This document shows positions 45,598 through 64,000 of a stretch of DNA of 64,000 nt, one piece after another. Numbering within the stretch: the stretch's first letter is position 1; each line of letters starts with the position of its first letter. Below the pieces are notes generated by a model. The model searched no databases. It worked only from the letters and a program-made list of their open reading frames with translations, and was not told the origin of the DNA. Both the position numbers and the translations under genes were made by a program. Source of the stretch: Colius striatus (lineage: Eukaryota > Chordata > Aves > Coliiformes > Coliidae); NCBI RefSeq assembly GCF_028858725.1, contig NC_084774.1, forward strand, positions 9,584,001-9,648,000. The letters run 5' to 3'.

Positions 45598-48570
45598 TCC
45601 TCCAGCTCTTCATTGATGTGCATCAGCCCATCACTCACCAATTACCCTGTTTATCTGCATTGCAAGGCTGTGGGTCAGGCAGCCTGAGCATTTGAGTTTA
45701 AATGCATTTTTACTCTTACAGAGGAATAAACCCATCCCATTTTAACTGACCATCACTAGGATGGATTTGGGAAGTTCATTCATGCAGAATGGTGTTTTAA
45801 ACATACTTATAAAACAAATTAGTTTCCTCCTTCTCTCCTTAAAAAGCAAAACACAAGGAGATAAAGGCAAGGAAAAGCAAGAAAACTCGTGGCTTCAGCT
45901 CACCCTCATGAAAATTGCTTGCTCTCAGCAATTGTCTCAGCTAAAGAAGGATGGAGACCTGATTCCTGCTGGTAAGGCTGCAGAGCTGAGATGCTGAGAG
46001 TAGGGACTGGGATTGCACTTGTGCCTACAAGGGTCGGCAGCTGCCCCAGCCCAGCAGATGCTGAGGTTTAATCCAAACCCGGGAGCAATGTCTGTTCTGC
46101 TGGAGACACCTTGTGGTACGTGCCTGAGGAAAACCCTAACGCTGGGATTTAACCAGGGCCACCAGACCCTGCTTTCCCAACCCTACTCTGCTTTTTCCAC
46201 TCTCGGGGGCTGCTGGGGCTCTTGAAGCCAGGGGAAGCTGCCCACACACAAGAAAGCTGTAGGAGTTACTTCCTAATCTATTGCTGACTATAACTCATGG
46301 ATAACAAAGCCCCAGGTGAGCTGTAAGGATGAAAGGAAGGCTTTTTAAAGAACAGGGAAAGAAACAGCACAAAGAATCAGCAATTACAGGTACATGCAAT
46401 AAGGAAATACACAACTGCTCTGCAATATTATGACAATCTTGGAGCCTGGGGCTATGACATATGCAGAGGTGTTTCAGCAAGAACTACATTTTCAAAGAAG
46501 CCAGAGGGGAAAAAGCTCTCAAGGGAAGCAGAACCAGTGGGCAGCTGAGGGTGAGCCCATGCAGAGTGCCTGCCCAGGCACAGCTTGGCACAGCTCTTCT
46601 GTTAGCACATCGTTGTGGCCACGTGCTGCAGAGATGTGTGTGAACTAGAAGCACAGAAAGCAATCAGTCTCTTGGGGCTGACCATCTCCCTTCAGCTAGT
46701 CCCTCCCCATGGCTGTGTCCCCAGAGATGTTTGGGGTTCAGGAATGAGGTGAGGAGTTTGGGTAGGCAAGTGTCACTCCTGTGTGCTTCTCTTGGCTTTG
46801 TCCTGTAACCCTCTGTCTCGAAACAGAGAAGCTGCAATTCTGATCCTGGCACTGAAAGGCTGGAAAGAATCAGGAACACAGCTGGGAGGGCTCAGGGTAT
46901 TTGGGAATCCCTAAACTGCTCCTCAAGCTCTTTCTAGTCTTCTCAAGGACTTGCTGCAAAAGCAGCAGCTGCTGCTGGATGTTCCTCTCTGCCTTAGCAG
47001 CAGTTTGCTCCCCTCTGCCCCTGTGTCTGAGCTCTCTGCCTGCAGCACAGCTGCTCCACCAATAATAGGATCTATTTTTTTTAGCCAAGCAATATTTTGT
47101 GCAAGAAAACACATCAACTGTTATCTGTTTCAAGCAGTTCTAGCAGCAAGGGGAGCAGATGCTGAATGGAAGCCCTGGAACCACCCGTGGAAGGAGCTTG
47201 CCTGTTCTGCCTTGGCAGATTGCGACTGCCTTGCCATTCTGCTCCAGTGCTTTCTGTATTCAGATGGGGCCAGTGCAATCACCAAGGCCTGTTTTGGTTG
47301 AGTCAGCAAGGAGGAGTTCTCAAGGCTCACTCTCCACAAACAATCCCATTCTCCCAGGCAGCTGTCTTCTGTGAAATGCAAGTGCAGGCATCTACAGCAT
47401 CACCCTGTGCCTGTTTGCAGAGTCTGCTGTTATCATGTTAACAAAGAGAGCCGACATAATCACCTTAAACCAGAAATGTACCTGGGATGCTGATTCACTT
47501 TCTCCTATTTGAATCTCATTTACCAGGGTAATTCTTACCTTTCTTCCACCCTGGGCTGCTGTGGCTGGAAGGATAGCTAGTTCTTTTTTTTTCCCCCCAC
47601 AGTTCAAATCCAAACCACTTACATCAAGCAGCCTCTTGTCTAAACGTGGTTATTTTCTCCTCATTTTCTAGCCATACTTGGTATCAAGTCCTAGATCTGA
47701 GGCCAGCCCAGATAATTTTGTCTGATCTGCAGCCTCAGCATTACTCAGGCTGTGCAGCCTCAGCCAGTGCTGTGTGGGTCACTCCTGGATGAAGGCAGAC
47801 ACACGCTTTTAGGGGATGTTTTCTCTCAGTCTGAGATGGGCAACAGGAGCCACCTTTCCCCCATGTCTTCTGAGGCTCTGCCACGTTCATTCCAGCCACT
47901 GAAGGAGCCCACGTGGGTGGGTGAAACCTAAATCTGGTGCCAGGGGACAGGGATCTCTCCAGTGCACAAATGGCAAATCAGATACTGTGGCAGTCTCACA
48001 ATACTCCATGTTTCCTTCAAACCCCAGCCCCTGGAGTCAGGTGTATATGCACCTCACTTCCCCTCAGTACATTTATGGCTGCAGGAAGAAAGAAAATCCA
48101 AGCCTGTGGCTCCATTTGGGTGTTCACAGGCTCAAAATGCAGAACCTCAATCAGCTCCCAGAGTGTTTGTGTAAGTTCCCATGATTTTCTCCCCAGCCTG
48201 ACTGATGGTACCAGAACATGAGGTGCTGGCCACGCTTCACACAGGAGGTTCAGCTACAGCACGAGGGCTGCGTGTGCCAGCTGCACGGAGACTGGCACCT
48301 CTGCAGCTCCTCGCTGCCCCCCAGCCCGGGCTGCTCCATGCACCCGCTCCCAGCGAGCCCCAATCCCACCCAGAGCCAGGGCAATGTGCTGTGGAGGTGT
48401 TCTCACAGGAGGTGAGGACTGGGAGATCTGGGTGTGGAGCTGGTGTGGAAACACAGCCTTGTGCTGAGAGATGGGAAATCAGGGCAGGGTAGGGAGGATG
48501 GGGCTGGGAGAAGGCAACAACACTGGGACAGGGAGGTATGCCCAGGAGACAGATGGGGAAAGAACCAGCA

Positions 48571-48752
48571 GGGTGAGGGAGCCCTGGCCCAGGCTGCCCA
48601 GGGAGGGTGTGGAGGCTCCTTCTCCAGAGGTTTCCAACCCCACTTGGACACATTCCTGTGCCCCCTGAGCCAGGGGAACCTGCTGTAGCAGGGGCTGGGC
48701 TGGATGAGCTCTGCAGGGCCCTGCCAGCCCCCAGCACCCTGGTGTTCAGTAT
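48571..48752 (+). mobile_element. CR1 LINE 3' fragment, sense
   Basis: The same subtype as at 9.5 kb: 'gagccctggcccaggctgcccagggaggg', 'ccccctgagccaggggaacctgc', 'ggctggatgagctctgcagggccc'. The terminal octamers are degraded. Confidence 0.8.
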
Positions 48753-49042
48753 TTGGGCTGGTCTGTGGCTGCAGGACATACAACGCTCTGCATCCACACC
48801 TAGACCAGGCCAGTACCCCCAGCCTGCTGCCCTGTGCCATCTTTAAGCCTGCTCTATCGGCCCCATGTGCATCTAGAACGCGTCGGTAGCTCTGGTCAGC
48901 GCTTCAGGCCGTTTCTGCCCACTCGGGCTGCATTTCGGGTCACACAGGCTGAGCTGGCTGGCAGAACCACAGCCCAGGCAGCGCCCCCCAGGCAGCAGTG
49001 GTACGGCCTCTGCTGCGCCCCCGCTGCGGCGGTGGTACGCGC

Positions 49043-49054
49043 CGCGCGTGCGCA
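49043..49054 (-). promoter_or_regulatory. NRF1 binding-site match in PCMTD2 promoter
   Basis: CGCGCGTGCGCA on +, i.e. TGCGCACGCGCG on -, fits the YGCGCAYGCGCR consensus of nuclear respiratory factor 1 at all positions. It lies about 165 bp upstream of the inferred first donor, a usual core-promoter location. Confidence 0.6.
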
Positions 49055-49059
49055 GGCGG

Positions 49060-49217
49060 CGGCCGCTCAGCTGGGCCGTGTTTACGGCCGCGGGCCCGGC
49101 ACGGAGCGGAGCCGCATCGCGGTGGGCTGGGCTGTGCCGAGACAAGCTAAGCCGAGCCGAGCCGAGCCGAGCTGAGCCGAGCCGCCCCGGTCTGCCCCGG
49201 CCCGTCCCGCCGCTCAG
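49060..49217 (+). other. PCMTD2: PCMTD2 non-coding first exon (3' end inferred)
   Basis: The donor CAG|GTACGG at 49218 lies within the CpG island and is the best candidate to splice to the acceptor at 52137. The start is arbitrary because the initiation site cannot be read from sequence. No ATG occurs in 49060-49217, so no upstream ORF would form there. Confidence 0.45.
49144..49184 (+). repeat. GAGCC pentanucleotide array
   Basis: About eight units of GAGCC/AGCCG with one T change, within the likely 5'UTR or core promoter of PCMTD2. It may be length-polymorphic. Confidence 0.8.
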
Positions 49218-52137
49218 GTACGGCCACGGGAGGGCGACGAGACCGTGTCCGCTGAGGTGCGGTCGGTCCCGGTTCGACCCGACCTGAGCCGCGGCTGCTC
49301 AGGCCGCTGCCCGCCCTCAGCGCGGCCCTGCCTCCGGCACCGGGGCGCTCTCTTCTCAAGGCCTCTGCACCGCCTCAGCAGCGGTACGGGCATGGCTGGA
49401 GGCGGCGGGGCTGTGTGGAAACCCGCGGGGAGGGACATAACAGCAGCGCGCTTCCCCAGAGCGACCTCCCACTCACATCCTCGTCAGTTGCCTCGGCGCC
49501 AGGCTGATAACGCGAGTAGTGGTTGAGGTATATGGCGTGACCGTGTGGGATTTGTTGCCTGAGAGGGTCAGGAAGGAGCAGACTGAGAGCTGCTCCAGCT
49601 AACTTCGTTCGTTTCGTTAGCCCGATCGCTAAATAGCCTCACCTTTGTTGTTGTTTCTGGAGCGGCTGTTAGGTCAGAGCAGGGATTACCCTGGAAGCAT
49701 GTTGGTGTGAAGAATGACATGTTTGTGCCTTGTGTATTGTTTTGAGTCTTTGCCCTGTGCATCTGCTGGTGTTTGCCTTGGGAGAAATGGCGTTAATGTC
49801 TCTGTTTTGTTTCAGGCGTCTGAATGCAGCTTCTCACGGTCGCGTTTGTTTGTTTCCCCCTTTTGTCGCTCTTAAAGGGGAAGGTGACAACATGCAGTTG
49901 AAGGGATGTTTCCATGCTAAAGGGCTTTTTGGTTTGATACCAGTGTTGTGATTAGCTACTGACCGTAATTGTTGGATGTGAGCTTTGTCCCTGCTGGGAT
50001 TGGTGGGAATCTGCTTTATCTCGGAGCATGGAAAGCATAACAGGATTGATTGTGGGGGGAAAGGGCCTTGTTTTACAAAGCTTGTTTAATAAAGAAGTCC
50101 TAATCTTGGTTCTCCCTTCCAGTAGCAACAAGGTTAAAGAGAGATGTGGAATTATCCCAAGAGGAATTTAAACGTCAGAGTTCAGTGTTCTGCTTATAAA
50201 CCATCTTATTGAGAGTAAGCTGGTGTACAGTAAAAGCAATGATTTCAGAAGTGACTGACACCTTTCACTACTTGCATGTTCCTTGATCTCATTAGGAAGA
50301 TGGTTTCCATGTTGTAGAACGTGGAAAAAGAGTTGTTTATCACCTAGCTGAGCTACAACCAGGTTGGACCAGTTGTCGCAGTGGAGCTTGCATACATCAG
50401 AAAGAGTTTGTTTGGGATCCAAAGTAGATCACTGTTAAAGGCACAGCCTTCTCTTCATGTTTCAAATCTCAAAAGGGGAGATTGCTCATAGCAAAAAAAG
50501 AGCTTCAGTGGAAGGAAGGAACAAGCCTAAGAAGAAAATATGCAAAATAAAGTCAAGGGGAATAACATCTTCAGGGAAGAGAGGGTTTCCCTGCAAATGT
50601 ATAAAGCACACTGACCTAAGCAGCGCTGTGTGTGCAGATGCAATGAGCTGATGTGGATGTAAGAGGAGTAAAACGAATCAAATTGGCTGTTGAGCCCACC
50701 TAAGCCTTCAGCTGGATGTGTTTCCACTGGGAAGTAATAAAACACAATCGTTTTTTATAGAGAAAATAAAGGAGTAGCTACAGAAAGGAGAGGGCTGGCA
50801 CTTTTTTTAATGGTCTGGAACTGGTTTGATGTGTTTGAAACACAAATGGATTAAAAACTGGCTCAGCTTCCCTCACTAAGTATGTGCTATTTTGTGTGCC
50901 TCTCCAGGTAATCAGGCTGGTGTGTTATTAGAGTAACTGAAATTTTCTCAGGCTCTTGCAGCTTTTCTTTGTTTCCTCTGGAAAGAAGAAGGAAGTGTAT
51001 CATTTGCTCTTGCTGAATGTAACAAATAAACCCCCAACAATTCAGCTTGTTGCAGATCTGCTCCCAGGAGTGAACTCTCTCTGGTGATTGTGAGCAGAGA
51101 AAGGCACTGTAAAGAAATGCATTAAAAACAAGTCATGTTGTGCTTTCTGAAAGGGAGATTTTTTTGTTTAAGGTATGGAAAGGGAAGAAAAGCTAGTTTA
51201 GTTTTGTGTGAGAAGTTCTATGTTCTTTTCCCCCTCCTATACCTTTTCATTTCAAACCTATAGATGTGCTTCTGCTAAGCCATGCTTTGTGTAATGCACA
51301 CAGTTAAGGAAAGTGCTGCTTTTCTTTCCCCCACACCAAGAAGCCTGAATACAGCACTGGATGTGATCACCTTGGTGAGGTCAGAAGTGCTTGTGATTCA
51401 GAAATTCGTGTCACTGAAGAGTTTCCAAATTGAGCTTAGGCCATTTAGAACTTCAGAGAACCTAAGAACTGCCACAGGCTTCAGTGGAAATTCTCTCTGC
51501 AGTTGTTGTGTGTGTCCTTAAGTGCTTTAGTAATGACAGTGGCTCAGGCTGCATAGATGAGCTGTGTGAAAGTGCATTTGCTTAAGTAAACAAGCTTGTA
51601 CTGTAGGTCAGAGTTTTCTTGACCTCTGTGAAATCACCATCCTGCTGCATGATCAGAGATGTGGTTTGATCTTACTGCCTGTGTGTTAGTCTCTTAATTT
51701 TCCCTTGATACTGTTAGAGATACAAAGTCTGTGTGGCAGGAGTTCTGACAGGCAAGCCAGACTCACACTGGGGCTTGGATTTGCAATGAAACATGGCCTA
51801 TGAGCACAGGAGCTAGAATAATCCTGTATATAAAAGGGTTCAGTGGAAAAGCTGACGTGCTAGTCAAATACTGGTGGTGTTTGAAGGCAGGCATTGCACA
51901 CTTAAATTGTCTGTTGTGATTTTTTTTCCTCCTAGTGTTGGGTACTAGGTGCCAGATCTGCTGCATTTTGGTTTTCTTTGTCTGAACAGGCCATGAGGGT
52001 GCTGCTGGTGATATTTTTCTGGTGCTTGTGGTCCTTACAGTGCCTAAAGGTATCTCTCAAAGTACTTCACATGCAGCAGGCTGATGTAGTGTTCAAGTGC
52101 ATGCTCTGTACCTCACCTCCCTTTGTTATTCTTTCAG
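49218..52137 (+). other. PCMTD2: First PCMTD2 intron
   Basis: About 2.9 kb. The first 300 bp is still CpG-rich, then becomes ordinary AT-rich unique sequence. No transposon, RNA gene or further exon is recognised. It ends with TTCTTTCAG. Confidence 0.5.
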
Positions 52138-58808
<6,671 letters not shown>

Positions 58809-60230
58809 TTTCCTTCTCTTAGCAAGTGGGAAGTAGGCAGAAAATCAAGTGCTCTAGGGCTTGACAAATGTTACACCACTTGCTTGCCTGCTAATACGAC
58901 CACCCAAGGCAGTAGGCTAGCTGGGGAATGTGGCTGCTGTATACTTAAACATTACAGCTTCTTTGAGTTTCTTCTTTCTTCTCAGTTGTGTGCTATAGTT
59001 TTATCCTACAGCAGGGGGGTTCCTTAGGAAGCGAGTTGGTGAAGTGCTCAGCTGCTTATGGAAAGGAAGGTTGAATTCCCTGGAACTAACTGCACAGAGA
59101 GGTTCTAAAAACCTCGTGGCTGCTCTCCTGAGTTGCAGCTTTTCAATATTAAGCGGTTCCCCAAAGACCTTTGCTGTCTGTGCTCTCTCCCACTAAACCC
59201 ACCCTTTGTCTCCTGTGGTGTGTGTTTAATGGAGGATGAAGATCGTGACTAAAAAAACTGCCCTGGCCAATCTTGTTTCTTCCAGTAAGCTGAAAAAGCA
59301 CAACTTTTACAGAAAGGAAAGAGTTTTTGGTCTTACCCTTGTGGCATCCAGGTTTTAAATGAGAAAGGAAAGCATCAGCTCCCCTTAGGCTGGTGTCAGT
59401 TTTGCACATAAACCATATATAACTTCCCAGTAGAAGGAAACAAAAATGTTTTACAGAATATTGGTTTTATTCATGGGAAACACCAGCTCTAGTGAATTAG
59501 TTTGAGAAATGCCAAGTTGGGGGTTTTGTTGGGTGGTTGGTTTGTTTTTTTAAAGCAACAGAGGCAAGTGGAGAATTGCAAAGCTGCTGAGCTTTGGCAG
59601 GGTGCTGGGGTGGTCAGGGTTGTGACTGCTGTCTCTGGAGAGGTTTACAGAGCAGTTGTGAATGGGGAAGAGAAGGAGACAGGAGATGCAGAGCAGTGAG
59701 TTTGTGAAAACTGACTGTGAAAGCAGAATCTGTGGATTTTGCTGTTGTGTGAGAGCTTGTGTGTGCTGGGCTGAAGGGAGGGAAGTGCAGCCTGCCAGCC
59801 TGAGCAGGGTGCCTCGTGTCCTGGTAAATCAGGCAAATGGAGTTTTGTGGAGGGGGTGTAGAGCCTGAAAACAGTCCAGAAAGCCAAACTGCTGCAGTTC
59901 CTGGCTGTGCCTGTGTGTGTGTCCCTGCTGTGGCAAGGTGGCTGGAACACAGCATGTGCACACACAGTCCATGCAGCGTGGGTGGAATGAAGCTGTTCGA
60001 CTTGGTAGGTTATTTTATACAGTGAAGTAGCTGTTTGAACAGGCTCACACAGAAGGACTTTACCCACTGCAGTTCTGTGGGTGGCAACTGTTATTTATAT
60101 TCCCAAGTCTTCCTGTAATGGTGATGGAAGGAGACAGAAGGGGAAAGTTTACTTGGTTCAGCCTATTTGAAAACAATCTGACTAAACTGGTGCAGGATGG
60201 AGAGAAACCCTTGAGCTTGTATTGGTGTGA

Positions 60231-60236
60231 AATAAA
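60231..60236 (+). terminator. Candidate proximal poly(A) signal of PCMTD2
   Basis: AATAAA about 1.4 kb after the stop codon; use cannot be confirmed from sequence. Confidence 0.4.
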
Positions 60237-61214
60237 CTGGAGGGAGGTGAAACCCCCTCAGTAAGTAACGAAGCTGTGTTAAGGCACTGCCCCATCAGAA
60301 GCAACTCCAGTTGGTATCACTTTGATATCTTTGTTTTTTTCAGCTGTCTCCTCGTTTTCTGAGGAGGGATGAGTCAAGTCTTGACAAAACCACCCTGGGT
60401 TTGCAGTTAATGGTACTAATGCTGAAGAGTGTTTTGGAGTTTTGTGCAGTTTGAAATGAATGGGTAGCCCTTGGATGTGTAAGCCTAAGGTGGAGAGCTT
60501 TTCCTTGCTTAATAGACTATGTTTCTTTGAAAATATTGGCTGCTAATACAGTGTCATGTGGCTATTGGAACACAGCCCTAGGCTGTGGCTTGCCTCTGGT
60601 TTCATAACTAGTTTAATTGGTGCCCCAAGCTCTCTTGCTCCCTCAGATTTTGGCTTTCTTTAAAATGGGGCAGTTCTGTTGCCACTGAGCTGATGGTTTC
60701 CTGCAAACATGCAAGTACCCATGAATTCCTACCAGTGAAAATCCTGGTGATGGTGGTAAACAGAGGCTTCCCAGAAGCTACATGTGGTATCTGTGCTTCA
60801 CCAAAGGCTGTTGCCTCTGTGCCCATTAAAACATTTCAGCTGTCACACCAGGCACGTGCCTTTCTGCATTGGGGCACAATTCCCACTCTCCTACATACTA
60901 CAGGGTGCCTCCTACTTTTGGCTACTAGGTCATCCTTCAGGTAATAACAAAGCTTACAGAAGTTGCTTTCAAAATGACATTTAACATGAGCTTCAATGAC
61001 ATTACTGAGCCTTGCTGAGGTTTAGTTCAAGCTGACCAGTTGAGGGAGACTTACCTTTCATTTATCCCTGTTTGATGGTTTTGATCCCCACTTTTCAAAG
61101 AGATTTTACCAGGTTTTTCACCAGATCTGCCTTTTTTTCTTACATTTGCTAGATCTTTGTAGCTTTCTAGAAGATGCATAAAATACTGCTGGTTTTTTTG
61201 CCTGGATATGGTTG

Positions 61215-61220
61215 AATAAA
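61215..61220 (+). terminator. Candidate middle poly(A) signal of PCMTD2
   Basis: AATAAATAAATG-type double signal, about 2.4 kb after the stop. Confidence 0.35.
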
Positions 61221-61699
61221 TAAATGTATGCACAGGAGATTTCTCTTCTAGGTTATCAGATCATCCCCTCATCCAAAAACCCACAGATCCAAACAAACAC
61301 ATGGTGGAAATGTCCTGTGGAATGTGACTGTGGAATAGTATTGCTTCCAGCCTGTGAATGAAGGGGAACTGTAACTCCATTTTCCCTGTGCACAAGCATC
61401 TCTGCTACAGTCATTGTAGTGTAACTGTTGTTTTATGGATGGTCTCTGAGCTGTCTGGGGGGTTTTACCTGTGTTGTTTCCTTTTGTATTCTCAGCAGTC
61501 TTCACTTTTCATTGTCTCTGGATCCCTTTTAGGTTTGGATACCTGCAGTGAGTTTGCAAAAAGGAAATGAACTTCAAGCTGCTTTAACCCTTGGTGTGTA
61601 AGCTGAAAGATGGCTGTGTAGAAACTAGAGTTCAATTGGCCTGAGGCATGCAAAAGTGTTACTCTCAGTTTGAACTTGATTAATAAGTGTTTCTGTATC

Positions 61700-61705
61700 A
61701 ATAAA
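61700..61705 (+). terminator. Candidate distal poly(A) signal of PCMTD2
   Basis: AATAAA followed within 30-60 bp by TG-rich sequence, the usual arrangement of a cleavage site. Confidence 0.45.
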
Positions 61706-61725
61706 TTCAGTAAAGACTTTTTAGC

Positions 61726-64000
61726 CTTCTTACCATGGCTCTGCATTGTCTTGTGCTCAGAAGACTTTGGTGGTCAGTATTTATTTCCATAACTGAAGGT
61801 GAAGAAAGCAAAAGGCTACTTAAAAAGCACTTGACATGGTGCCAGGTGCATGGTTTTAGGTGAACTCCTCAATATCACCTTTCAAAAAGAACCTGCCCAG
61901 CTGATGCTTCCTAAACCTCTCTGTAAGGAGTTGTGCAAGGTGTGTTTTGGAATTAGCCCACCCAGAACTGATCTAGACTTAATGGATCAGAAAGGTTTAA
62001 GAGTGGATGCACTTACCTGGCTGTTAGGTAACAGATATCAAGAGTTCATTTAAGCCATTTCTATACTTCATAGAATTGTCCAAACCAAATGTGGCAGGAG
62101 TTTGTTGAATGCATTCTGAGCTGCAGCTCCCCTCTTGTCTCCTGTGCTCTGTTTCAGTGCTTAATTAACGCAGATGTTGAAGAGCTGCTGTTTGAGGCTT
62201 CATTTCCACTAGTGTTGAGAACAATATTTTGGCTGCAGCAGTGATAGGAAATGGCTCATCACAGCAAATACAGCTGCTGCTAATTAAATGTATCTGTTAA
62301 CCTTTATTCCACAGCATAATTACCTGGAGTCTGTGTTTCTTCCTGTCATCTGTGTGTGTGATAGTTGTCTTTTTACCAACTAGAAGGTGAGGCTACTTCA
62401 GTGTTAATGTTTCCCCTCACATGATGCTTGCTGAAGGTCCCTTTCTCCTTTGGGAAGCTACAGGTGTGTCAAACATGGTGTCAGGAGAATGGAATGTGTC
62501 AGATGACATTGATGTTCACAACAGAATGGAAGATGTCACAGTTCCCTGCTGAGCTCCTCAGGAGACCCCCTCCAGTGAAATCTTTCTATTGGGGCAGAAA
62601 TGAGTGTGAAAGAAGTGTGGAGTGAACCACCCCACCCTCATACACACACACCTGAAAACCAGCCCCAGGCTTCCTTGGATTCTACCACTATGAGCAGCTT
62701 GTCTGGCAGAGGCTGGAAATGCTTCAGTGTGGGCCACAAGCACTGACATTTTGTTCCTGTTGCTTGAGGAGTTGACATTTGGTCCTTGTTCAGAGCTGCA
62801 CACTCCTTTTTAAACCACTTGTCTTGTTGGTTTGGAAACTGAGAGAAATGAATGGGAGAGTTAATGGAACTGAATGCAAGTGCTTTGTGACATGTCATTT
62901 ATCAGGAAGGGGGTGGATAAGGGACAAGAGGCATGTTCCAAGGGCAAGTGAAGATCTTCTAAGTGAATGGATAAGGTGCAGAACTTGCCTTTTTGCCCTC
63001 AAATGATCCCCTGTGCTGTGGTCACTGTAAAATCTGCTGCCTTGGCTGAAGGTCCCGTTCCCCCAAAGCAGGGAATCCCATCAATCCTTCCTGAAAGTGC
63101 CACCCAGCTCCCAGCCAGGGCTGACACGAGGTTGCAAAGGCAGCATGTGTGGAAACCTGAGTGATGCTGAGCCCAGCTCTCCTCACAGGGGTTTTTACAT
63201 CTTTGGGTTTTGTTACAGATGGTTGGTTTAAAGCTCAGAGCTGAGGTACCAGGATGTAATGGGAGGCACAAAGCTCAAGCTGTGTGTTTGTCAAGTGGCC
63301 AGATGTGCCAGGGAACACATTGATGACTTTGATAAATGCTGAAGCAGGGTTTGAGGAGTGCATTGCTCTTTCTTTTCCTAGAAATCCTCTTTAGCAGCTT
63401 CTAAGTCATGTAAAGGTGATTTGGGGAGTAATTGTGTGGGAAGAACACAGGACTGAAGTCTGGGAGACCTTGACATCACCTGCCTTGTCTTCCTTGATGC
63501 ACGTGAAGGACACACCTCTGCACTTAAGTCCTCCCCTTGGAATTCAAAGCTGCCGTTCACCTGCAGCAACCTGCCCTCAGCTCCCTAAATAAAGGTTGAC
63601 CATGGTACCTGAGCCTTTGCCGACCTGTTTTGGTAAGCAAGGGAGAGGCGGCCGCTAGAGGACACTCTGCCCCAAATCATCAGTTGTGCCCGCAGGGACT
63701 GCAGACTGCTGAGGCTGCAAAGTGATGGGCAGGGCAAAGAAGCCAAGGGGTTGTCTGAGGCCTGGATGCGCGAAGCCTGCAGTGTGATGCCGTCCTCCAG
63801 CTGGGAACAAAGACAACTTGACATGAAACTTGTAAGTGAAGCCCCAAAACCCAATGCTCTTCTTCCTCCAGTGCTCAAGTGATAAAGAATCTAAAGGGAG
63901 AAGAGAATTGGGGAGGTTGAGCTGACACTTGTTGAGCTCATCTGTGTCATCTTAATGAAACTGTAGTTCACAGACTTGCAGCTTGATGGGAAACTTCTGT
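61726..64000. other. Region downstream of PCMTD2
   Basis: About 2.3 kb with no supportable gene, RNA or recognised transposon. An AATAAA at 63588 could belong to an extended PCMTD2 3'UTR or be chance. Short open frames on both strands lack domains and splice support. Confidence 0.5.

Larger units (their letters stand above)
38400..48975. other. Intergenic region between MYT1 and PCMTD2
   Basis: About 10.6 kb with no supportable gene on either strand. Open frames are short, domainless and unconnected by splice sites with matching phases. Content recognised: CR1 fragments near 40.9, 44.2 and 48.6 kb, a 27-bp minisatellite at 45.5 kb, short ATG (39,603) and CA/TA (45,243-45,259) runs, and AT-rich repeat-free stretches (for example 41,225-41,420 and 43,640-43,800) that may be regulatory. 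Confidence 0.65.
48980..49520. promoter_or_regulatory. PCMTD2: CpG-island promoter of PCMTD2
   Basis: This is the CpG-densest stretch of the window (many CGCG/GCGC words between about 49,010 and 49,400), directly upstream of PCMTD2. No TATA box is evident. It includes a perfect NRF1-type site and a GAGCC array. Housekeeping-type broad initiation is expected. A bidirectional promoter cannot be excluded, but no antisense gene is seen. Confidence 0.85.
58809..61725 (+). other. PCMTD2: PCMTD2 3' untranslated region (extent uncertain)
   Basis: AT-leaning, transposon-free sequence follows the stop. AATAAA signals at 60231, 61215 and 61700 are alternatives. The last has TG-rich sequence (TTGTCTTGTGCTC, GGTGGTCAG) downstream and is my choice for the distal end. 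No second gene is seen in it. Confidence 0.5.

Noticed and set aside
45447-45695. Possible protein with 9-residue repeats
   Set aside because: Explained by the 27-bp minisatellite; no splice or start evidence.
38400-48975. Search for a gene between MYT1 and PCMTD2
   Set aside because: No frame has a recognisable domain, and no set of GT-AG exons with compatible phases stands out on either strand.
61726-64000. AATAAA at 63588 and open frames as a further gene
   Set aside because: A single hexamer is common by chance, and no coding exon could be linked to it.

Overview
The window is vertebrate nuclear DNA, most likely from a bird. Genes are split into short exons with GT-AG introns. The only interspersed repeats I recognise are CR1 LINE fragments of avian type, many ending in the ATTCTATG-like 3' tail. 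Two neighbouring genes, both on the + strand, account for all coding sequence: MYT1 (CCHHC zinc-finger neural transcription factor) and PCMTD2 (PCMT-like, SOCS-box-like protein). The same pair lies side by side at the end of human 20q13.33, so this is conserved synteny. A bird microchromosome such as chr20 is a reasonable guess, but it is inference.

Region 1 (1-38.3 kb) is MYT1. Twenty-one coding exons from the ATG at 728 to the TAG at 35563 join in one open frame of 1141 codons plus stop. The phases agree at every junction and all seven CCHHC fingers are intact. The promoter and 5' non-coding exon(s) lie upstream of the window. The 3'UTR is about 2.7 kb, with AU-rich elements, a Pumilio-like site, a G-quadruplex-like G-run and an AATAAA at 38253. 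Introns hold six CR1 fragments, all in sense orientation, a 0.6 kb pyrimidine tract abutting the acceptor of the largest exon, and several AT/homeobox-motif-rich stretches that look like candidate enhancers.

Region 2 (38.4-48.9 kb) is intergenic. It has no supportable gene and contains CR1 fragments, one of them old and diverged, and a 27-bp minisatellite.

Region 3 (48.98-about 61.7 kb) is PCMTD2. It has a CpG-island promoter with a perfect NRF1-type site, an inferred non-coding first exon ending at 49217, and five coding exons (52166-58808) giving 362 residues. A long 3' region with several AATAAA signals follows. Region 4 (about 61.7-64 kb) has no gene that I can support.

The two genes are not an operon and have no evident functional coupling. 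I see no novel multi-gene system. The most interesting points are at the gene-structure level: symmetric 63-nt zinc-finger exons, an in-frame alternative acceptor that switches 27 residues, the pyrimidine tract/acidic exon junction, and candidate regulatory elements.
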